From Haloarcula salinisoli (GTDB taxonomy: Archaea > Halobacteriota > Halobacteria > Halobacteriales > Haloarculaceae), in assembly GCF_019599405.1 (NCBI RefSeq), contig NZ_RKLQ01000002.1, positions 62,001-126,000 on the forward strand: a stretch of 64,000 nt of DNA. Reading direction: 5' to 3'. The notes under the pieces were generated by a model, which saw only the letters and a program-made list of their open reading frames with translations, made no database searches and was not told the origin of the DNA. Shown here in pieces: positions 59,251 through 64,000 of the stretch. Positions within the stretch are counted from its first letter, which is position 1, and each line of letters begins with the position of its first letter. Position numbers and translations under genes: made by a program.

Positions 59251-60129
59251 ATGTACGAGGACGTTCTGCTTCCGTTCGATGGAAGTGATGGCGCAGCGGC
59301 GGCACTGCACCACGCCGCCGAGATCGCTCACTGGGCCGACGCGACAATTCATCTGCTATTCGTCGCGGATACGACACGGGAGAGCGTCACGGTCGTCGAG
59401 ACGGAGGTCGTCGACGCGCTCGTCCAGGAGGGCGAGGACGTGCTCGAGGACGCGGCGGAGACGCTGCGCACGCTCGGTGCGGACTACGATACCGACGTCG
59501 TTCAGGGGAACCCAGCGCCGACGATAGTGGAGTACGCCGAGCGATACGACCACGACGTTATCGTGATGCCGACGCACGGTCGGACGGGGATATCACGATA
59601 CCTCCTCGGGAGCGTCACCGAGAAGGTCGTCCGCCTGGCGTCTGTCCCAGTGCTCTCGGCCCGGATGCAGCCCGACGAGCAGCTGGTGTTCCCCTACGAC
59701 AATATCCTGATACCAACAGACGGGAGTCCCAGTGCCGCGCATGCCGCCGAGTACGGGGTCTCCCTCGCAGCGGCACTCGATGCGACCGTTCACGTGGTAT
59801 CCGTCGTGGAGACGCGGTCACTCGGTGTGGACGTTCGTTCGACGGTCTCCGACCGGGAACGTGAGCAGGCGGCGACCGAGGCGGTCGAAGCCGTCGCGTC
59901 CGCGGCAGCGACACAGGGAGTGACAGACACTGTCAGCCACATCGAACACGGCACACCGCTTGCAAAGATACTCGAGACCATCGATTCGGCAGACATCGAC
60001 GCCGTCGTAATGGGAACGACAGGAAAGCGCGGGACCGAGCGAATCCTGCTTGGCAGCGTCACCGAAAAGACCGTCCGCGCTGCACCGATTCCCGTCATCA
60101 CAGTTAGAGACGGCGAAAACGCGAACTAG
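59251..60129 (+). CDS. Tandem universal stress protein (UspA x2)
   Basis: A 292-aa protein with two Usp domains. Each has the ATP-binding ending: MPTHGRTGISRYLLGSVTEK and MGTTGKRGTERILLGSVTEK (Gly-x2-Gly-x9-Gly-Ser/Thr), and each starts with a YEDVLLPFDGSDG or YDNILIPTDGSPS strand. It binds ATP and acts in stress responses. Its stop is on a CTAG shared with the convergent GIY-YIG gene. Usp proteins are numerous in haloarchaea, so no specific role can be assigned. Confidence 0.94.
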   Translation: MYEDVLLPFDGSDGAAAALHHAAEIAHWADATIHLLFVADTTRESVTVVETEVVDALVQEGEDVLEDAAETLRTLGADYDTDVVQGNPAPTIVEYAERYDHDVIVMPTHGRTGISRYLLGSVTEKVVRLASVPVLSARMQPDEQLVFPYDNILIPTDGSPSAAHAAEYGVSLAAALDATVHVVSVVETRSLGVDVRSTVSDREREQAATEAVEAVASAAATQGVTDTVSHIEHGTPLAKILETIDSADIDAVVMGTTGKRGTERILLGSVTEKTVRAAPIPVITVRDGENAN

Positions 60130-60557
60130 TCACGCTCGCTGGCGACCACATCGTGGGCCCGCTCGACGGCCGCCACCAGCTCCTCGCGGCCGTCACAGCC
60201 GACGAGATGCGAGCGACAGCCACAGTCAGAACAGCCGAAGTCGGGAACGGCTCCGCCTACAGTGTCGGCCAACCGCCGGGCGACGGCACACTCGATGTCC
60301 ACAGCAGTCGTCACGACGGTCTCGACGCTGGTCGCGTCCTCACCCAGCAGATAATCGATATGCCAGTGGCGGGCGTCATTGCCCCCGCTCGCGACGGCGC
60401 GGTGGCGCTCGACGCGGGAAAAGCCGCCCGAGCCCAGCGCGCTGCCGGTGTAGGCGTACCAGCCCGCGGGGAAGTCGATATCGCCCAGCGCACCCACCTC
60501 GATGGGGCCGTCGCTTTCGCGTTCGAGGACGAGCGTGTACGTCCCGCCGGCCGCCAT
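60126..60557 (-). CDS. DUF123 (GIY-YIG-like) nuclease-fold protein
   Basis: A 143-aa protein: GTYTLVLERESDGPIEVGAL, WYAYTGSALGSGGFSRVERH and RHWHIDYLLGEDATSVETVV. This is the DUF123 family, with a GIY-YIG-like fold (Y-x-Y-x-G-S-A) and a Cys set CSDCGCRSHLVGC. Nuclease function has been proposed for the fold, but no substrate is known. It begins directly after the stop of the next gene upstream. Confidence 0.87.
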   Translation of the reverse strand: MAAGGTYTLVLERESDGPIEVGALGDIDFPAGWYAYTGSALGSGGFSRVERHRAVASGGNDARHWHIDYLLGEDATSVETVVTTAVDIECAVARRLADTVGGAVPDFGCSDCGCRSHLVGCDGREELVAAVERAHDVVASERD

Positions 60558-60848
60558 CTAGCCCGTAATCGTCGGGTCGGCAGCGAACTGGTCGTACCCG
60601 TCGATACGGAACTCACGGGAGTCCGTGCAGTCCTCGTTGTCGGCGGCGAGGTCGCCCACGAGCCAATTGAAGGCCTGCTGGAAGTCGGCGTAGGGGGCGT
60701 CCTCGAAGCGGTCGAGGACGGCCTCGCTCGTGAGCTCCTCGTCGTACGCCTCGGCGAAGGCGGCGACGTTCTCCGCGGCGGTCTGTGCGAGGTCGGCGTC
60801 GGTCGCCTCGCCGAAGCCGGCGGCGAGGTCGTCGGTGAGGTCTGACAT
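60558..60848 (-). CDS. 96-aa acidic helical haloarchaeal protein
   Basis: MSDLTDDLAAGFGEATDADL, FAEAYDEELTSEAVLDRFED, APYADFQQAFNWLVGDLAAD and ending FRIDGYDQFAADPTITG. It is rich in Asp/Glu and Ala, with no transmembrane part. It is directly followed by the DUF123 gene with no gap, so they form an operon. No function recognised. Confidence 0.75.
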   Translation of the reverse strand: MSDLTDDLAAGFGEATDADLAQTAAENVAAFAEAYDEELTSEAVLDRFEDAPYADFQQAFNWLVGDLAADNEDCTDSREFRIDGYDQFAADPTITG

Positions 60849-60979
60849 ACGCGACGATACCGACTGGAGCCACCTATTCGTTCTGGAACCGGGAAACGGC
60901 CCGGACGCCTGCATCCCACGGCCGTTTCCAAATCCTTTTGCGCCGATTCGGCCTACCCGCTCGTAGGGATGGGAGAGTC

Positions 60980-62236
60980 ATGGTGACCGAGCCCGCAAGC
61001 GGTCTGGCCCGAGCCATCGACCGCATCCGCGGCCAGCGAGCCGTCGTCTGGGCGGTCATCACGAGCACCTTCTTCATCGGCTTCGGCGGTGGCGTCGTCT
61101 ACCCCATCCTGCCGAACCTGGGTGCTGTGCTGGGGATTTCCCCGTTTCTCGTCGGCCTGATTCTCTCCGCCAACCGGTTCTCGCGGCTGGTCGCGAACGC
61201 GCCGGCAGGCGGGCTGGTCGACCGCTTTGGCACGCGAACACCGTTCGTCGTCGGGATGGGAATCCAGGCGGTCGCGACCGCAGGCTACGTCGTCGCGATG
61301 GTCGCGCCCGCCCCCGAGGCGTGGTTCATGGTCGCCCGAATCGGCTGGGGCGTCGGGAGCGCGCTCGTCTTCGCGACGGCCTACACCATCGCCTCGGACG
61401 TCAGCGACGGCGGCTCGCGGGGCGCGAACATGGGCCTCATCCGCGGCGGCGTCCTCTTTGGCTTCCCGACGGGCGTGGTCATCGGGGGCGTCGTGAGCGA
61501 GGTCGCCGGCACGGTCACGGCCTTTAGCGTCGCCGCTGCCTTCGCCGTCCTCGCCAGCGCCGTGGCGTACTGGACCGTCCCGGAGACCCACGTCGAGAGC
61601 GACGCGAACCAGTCGGTCACGCCCTGGGACGTAAACACCAGCCTGCCGGCGCTGACGGTCGGCACGGTGAACTTCGCCGTCTTCTTCGTCTACATCGGGG
61701 CCTTCTTTGCCACACTCGTGCTCTTTCTCGGCCGGGCCCAGCTGCGGGTGTTCGGCTTCGACGCGCAGGGCTCGTCGGGCATCTTCATGGGCGTCACCGT
61801 CGTCGCCGCCGGCCTCTCGATGTACGCCGGCGGTGCCATCACCGACCGCCGGGGGTCGCGGGTCCCGACGCTGCTGGTCTTCCTGGTCGCCACGTCGGTC
61901 GGCTTCGCACTCCTGGCCGTCACCGAGAGCGTCCCCGTCCTTGTCGTCGCCTGCCTGCTGATCGGCGGCGGACAGGGCGGGTCGAGCGGGCCGCTGATGG
62001 CGCTGCTGGGCGACCTCGTCCCCGACGCCCAGATGGGCAGGGCCGTCGGGACGAACAACGTGCTGGGCGACCTCGGCGGGGGCTTTGGCCCCATCGTCAC
62101 GCTCCCACTGGTCGACGCCGTCGGCTTCGACCCCATCTACGTCGCCTGTGCGGCCCTCCCGCTACTGGCCGGGCTGGTCCTGCTGGCCGGCGTGCGCCGG
62201 GAGACGGGGCAGTTCGTGCCGCGAGTCGACTCCTGA
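60980..62236 (+). CDS. MFS transporter (second)
   Basis: A 418-aa 12-helix MFS protein. FGGGVVYPILPNLGAVLGIS and NAPAGGLVDRFGTRTPFVVG (loop 2-3 motif GxxxDRxGxR) mark the fold; RIGWGVGSALVFATAYTIAS and GGQGGSSGPLMALLGDLVPD are later motifs. It resembles the drug:H+ antiporter type. The ATG at 60980 (MVTEPASGLARA) is preferred over an upstream in-frame start. It lies opposite the 96-aa gene, so a shared divergent promoter region of about 130 bp is likely. Confidence 0.88.
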   Translation: MVTEPASGLARAIDRIRGQRAVVWAVITSTFFIGFGGGVVYPILPNLGAVLGISPFLVGLILSANRFSRLVANAPAGGLVDRFGTRTPFVVGMGIQAVATAGYVVAMVAPAPEAWFMVARIGWGVGSALVFATAYTIASDVSDGGSRGANMGLIRGGVLFGFPTGVVIGGVVSEVAGTVTAFSVAAAFAVLASAVAYWTVPETHVESDANQSVTPWDVNTSLPALTVGTVNFAVFFVYIGAFFATLVLFLGRAQLRVFGFDAQGSSGIFMGVTVVAAGLSMYAGGAITDRRGSRVPTLLVFLVATSVGFALLAVTESVPVLVVACLLIGGGQGGSSGPLMALLGDLVPDAQMGRAVGTNNVLGDLGGGFGPIVTLPLVDAVGFDPIYVACAALPLLAGLVLLAGVRRETGQFVPRVDS

Positions 62237-62290
62237 TATGGCTCGAACCTCGGCCCGACATTCATTTACGCTGACGGCTAACAGTGGAGT

Positions 62291-62920
62291 ATGCGCGCCC
62301 TCCGACACAGCCCGACGCTCGTGACCCTGGCGCTCATCCTGGCGGTGTTTGCCTGCCAGGAACTCGCCGGGCTCCTCGGCTGGCGGGGGCTGTTCGCGCT
62401 GTCGAACCCCCTGCTCGCGCGGCCCTGGACGGTGGTGACGAGCGTCTACGCCCACGCGAGCGTCTCGCATCTGGTCGCCAACGCCCTCGCGCTGGCGCTT
62501 GGCGGCCTGCTCGTCGAGCGGCTGACGACGAGCGCGCGCTTTCACGCCTTCTTCGTCGCCGTGGGCTCGCTCGCGGGCGTGACACAGGTGGCCCTCGTCG
62601 GCGTCGTGGGTCCGCTCGTCTCCGGTATGCCCGCGCAGGTCGCCGTCCTCGGCGCGAGCGGGGCCATCCTCGGGCTGTACGGCTATCTGCTCGGGGCGAA
62701 CCGGGTCACCGAGCTGCTCGTGGCCGGCATCGAGCTCGAACCGCGGTTCCAGCTCGCGCTCGGCGTCCTGCTTGCGGGGCTGATAACCGTGTTGACGGCC
62801 AATCCCGGCGCGGCGCTCATCGCACATTTCACCGGGCTGTTGCTCGGATTCCTCGCCGGGCGAGCACACCTGCTGGCGCCGGGAGAGAACACGCAGGGAC
62901 GCCAGCCGACCGTCGAGTAA
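62291..62920 (+). CDS. Rhomboid intramembrane serine protease
   Basis: A 209-aa protein with six helices. HASVSHLVANALALALGGLL (helix 2 with His and Asn), VAVLGASGAILGLYGYLLGA (catalytic Ser123) and AALIAHFTGLLLGFLAGRAH (catalytic His179) are the three rhomboid motifs. It cleaves membrane proteins within the bilayer. In haloarchaea, a rhomboid affects surface-glycoprotein processing. ATG at 62291 gives the basic start MRALRHSPTLVTLAL, consistent with N-in topology. Confidence 0.93.
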   Translation: MRALRHSPTLVTLALILAVFACQELAGLLGWRGLFALSNPLLARPWTVVTSVYAHASVSHLVANALALALGGLLVERLTTSARFHAFFVAVGSLAGVTQVALVGVVGPLVSGMPAQVAVLGASGAILGLYGYLLGANRVTELLVAGIELEPRFQLALGVLLAGLITVLTANPGAALIAHFTGLLLGFLAGRAHLLAPGENTQGRQPTVE

Positions 62921-63016
62921 AGCACCGCGGCTCCGCGGGTCACTTCGCGCTCGCGGTTACACCGCTCGCTTTGGAGGCGTTCGTTACACTCACGCCTCGC
63001 TCTCCCCGCGTCGCTT

Positions 63017-63048
63017 CGAGGAAACTCCCTGCGGTCGGTTCCTCGCTA
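63017..63048 (-). terminator. UAG-hairpin at the exonuclease gene 3' end
   Basis: In gene direction: TAG stop then CGAGGAA and, after a ~15-nt loop with one mismatch, TTCCTCG. It is the weaker member of the stop-linked hairpin set. Confidence 0.5.
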
Positions 63049-63783
63049 GCCGACAAAGATCCGCTCGTCGAGCCGCGTCGTCACCTCGTCGGCCAGCGTC
63101 TGGAGGTTGACGGTGTCCTCGCGGTTGTAGGAGACGAGCGTCTCGAGGGAGCCGTCCTGACCGCGCTCGTGTTCCCGCCAGAGTCGCACCGCGTCTTGCC
63201 CGGAGATGTCGGGTCGGTCGCGCTCGATGCCGATGTCCTGTTCGACCTGCTTGAGGCCGCCCGAGAGGCCGATTTTCTTGCAGGTGTACATGAGGTCCAG
63301 ATGCGGGCGCTGGAGGTCGACGTCGAAGTTCGCTTCGAGGAAGGGGACGTCGAAGCGCTTGCCGTTGAACGTCACGAGCAGGTCGGCGTCGGCGAAGGCC
63401 GCCCGGAGGTTGCCGGCGGTGAGGTCGTCACCCGCGACCAGCGTCTCGGTCTCGCCGGCCTGGTGCAGGGAGACCGTCGTCACCTGGTTGCGATGTTCGT
63501 CCAGTCCCGTCGTCTCGATGTCGAAGAAACACGCCTGCTCGTCGAAGGTCTCGTAGAGGCGCCACTGCTCGCTGCTGGGGAACTGCCGGTCGAAGTAGGC
63601 CACGTCAGCGGCGTCGAGATACTCACGGCCCTCGCGAATGAACTGGTCGATGCGGTCGCCCCGCTTGCCGCCGACGACGCTCGGTTCGAACTCGTCCCAG
63701 TGGGTAACACCCTGCTCCCAGATGGACTGCTCTGTCTGCTCGCCGACGCCGTCGACCCCGATGAAACTGTTCTCGACGCGCAC
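63046..63783 (-). CDS. DnaQ-like 3'-5' exonuclease domain protein (RNase H fold)
   Basis: A 245-aa protein. The acidic motifs are CFFDIETTGLDEHRNQ (DxE), LLVTFNGKRFDVPFLEANFD (Exo II) and LVSYNREDTVNLQTLAD (Exo III), and the YprB/RNase H-like family fits. The ~80-residue head (NSFIGVDGVGEQTEQSIWEQ) is unassigned. It is probably a single-stranded DNA or RNA exonuclease. GTG at 63783 is chosen because TTTACATA (63807-63814, reverse strand) lies about 27 nt upstream. Confidence 0.88.
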   Translation of the reverse strand: MRVENSFIGVDGVGEQTEQSIWEQGVTHWDEFEPSVVGGKRGDRIDQFIREGREYLDAADVAYFDRQFPSSEQWRLYETFDEQACFFDIETTGLDEHRNQVTTVSLHQAGETETLVAGDDLTAGNLRAAFADADLLVTFNGKRFDVPFLEANFDVDLQRPHLDLMYTCKKIGLSGGLKQVEQDIGIERDRPDISGQDAVRLWREHERGQDGSLETLVSYNREDTVNLQTLADEVTTRLDERIFVG

Positions 63784-63816
63784 GCTACCCGGTAGCGCGT
63801 GAGGGCTATGTAAAGC

Positions 63817-63907
63817 TAGCGAGGGCGACCGGAGGGAGCCCTCGAATTGCGAGCGCGCAGGGAGCCGGAGAGCAGTAGCGAGGAATCGAGCGAAGCGAGA
63901 TTCCTCG
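63817..63907 (+). repeat. Two gene-free UAG-hairpins near the window end
   Basis: TAG-CGAGGGC-(GACCGGAGGGA)-GCCCTCG at 63817-63844 and TAG-CGAGGAATC-(GAGCGAAGCGA)-GATTCCTCG at 63876-63907. Both have an 11-nt loop and a TAG directly before the stem, but no gene ends here on the plus strand. The last ~90 bp are GC-rich repeats; ATG at 63995 cannot be judged as a start. Confidence 0.6.
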
Positions 63908-64000
63908 AAGCGAACCGGCGACAGCGAGGCGCTCTGCGCCTCGATAGCGAGCGCAGGCGAAACCCCGAAGCCGACCCGGGACGCACTGGCGGCCATGACG

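Overview
The window is a gene-dense stretch of haloarchaeal chromosome (class Halobacteria). The evidence is high GC, very acidic proteins, archaeal TATA boxes about 27 nt before start codons (leaderless transcripts), CetZ tubulin homologues, fused Kae1-Bud32, TiaS, archaeal ribosomal proteins S24e and S27ae, an RFC small subunit, PibD, a halophilic 2Fe-2S ferredoxin, and many small proteins found only in haloarchaea. The gene style resembles Haloarculaceae, but that is an impression, not a proof.

Layout. 1-8.7 kb: the N-terminal part of a CetZ, an XPD/DinG-like helicase, a cold-shock protein, small membrane and zinc proteins, a cysteine-cluster gene broken by an 80-bp palindromic insertion, DUF5784, AIM24 and a thioesterase. 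8.7-16.4 kb: tRNA-Thr, an enoyl-CoA hydratase, a DUF3105 protein, DUF460, a PQQ-propeller lipoprotein and a clamp-loader subunit. 16.4-24.5 kb: an S24e-S27ae-Kae1/Bud32 run, ITPase, SDR, a chemotaxis transducer and a PIN-like pair. 25-40 kb: TrkA, RNase Z, an oxidoreductase, CetZ, aldo/keto reductase, tRNA-Ser, RidA, threonine ammonia-lyase, a two-TM channel with NAD-binding domains, citrate synthase and a PhoU/TrkA-C protein. 40-53 kb: a deacylase, TiaS, an HTH regulator, PyrE, a phosphohexomutase, HisI, VapBC, PibD and a membrane-anchored four-HTH protein. 53-64 kb: ferredoxin, phosphate permease, a coiled-coil protein, HisA, a frameshifted TrmB regulator beside an MFS transporter, Usp, a second MFS, a rhomboid protease and a DnaQ-like exonuclease.

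Functional themes. Potassium and redox control appears three times (TrkA, the channel with two NAD-binding domains, the PhoU/TrkA-C protein). Translation and tRNA maturation are well represented (RNase Z, TiaS, Kae1-Bud32, two tRNAs, S24e, S27ae). Two histidine genes (hisI, hisA), pyrE, ilvA and citrate synthase supply core metabolism. No prophage, transposase gene, CRISPR array or restriction system was seen.

The most unusual content is between genes. There are five classes of small structured elements: (1) palindromes that carry a copy of the adjacent tRNA 3' end, with nearly identical 132/133-bp spacing at tRNA-Thr and tRNA-Ser; (2) six copies of a hairpin/T-run compound element, two of which are flanked by direct duplications of the 3' end of the neighbouring protein gene (citrate synthase, TiaS); (3) two copies of a 118-134-bp element whose long stem differs in sequence but keeps its pairing; (4) three short MITE-like palindromes, one of them splitting a gene; (5) UAG-CGAGG hairpins with an 11-nt loop that appear to supply stop codons. 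Classes 1 and 2 share one theme: elements placed at gene 3' ends that rebuild the end of the gene. I regard this as the best candidate for something not yet described.
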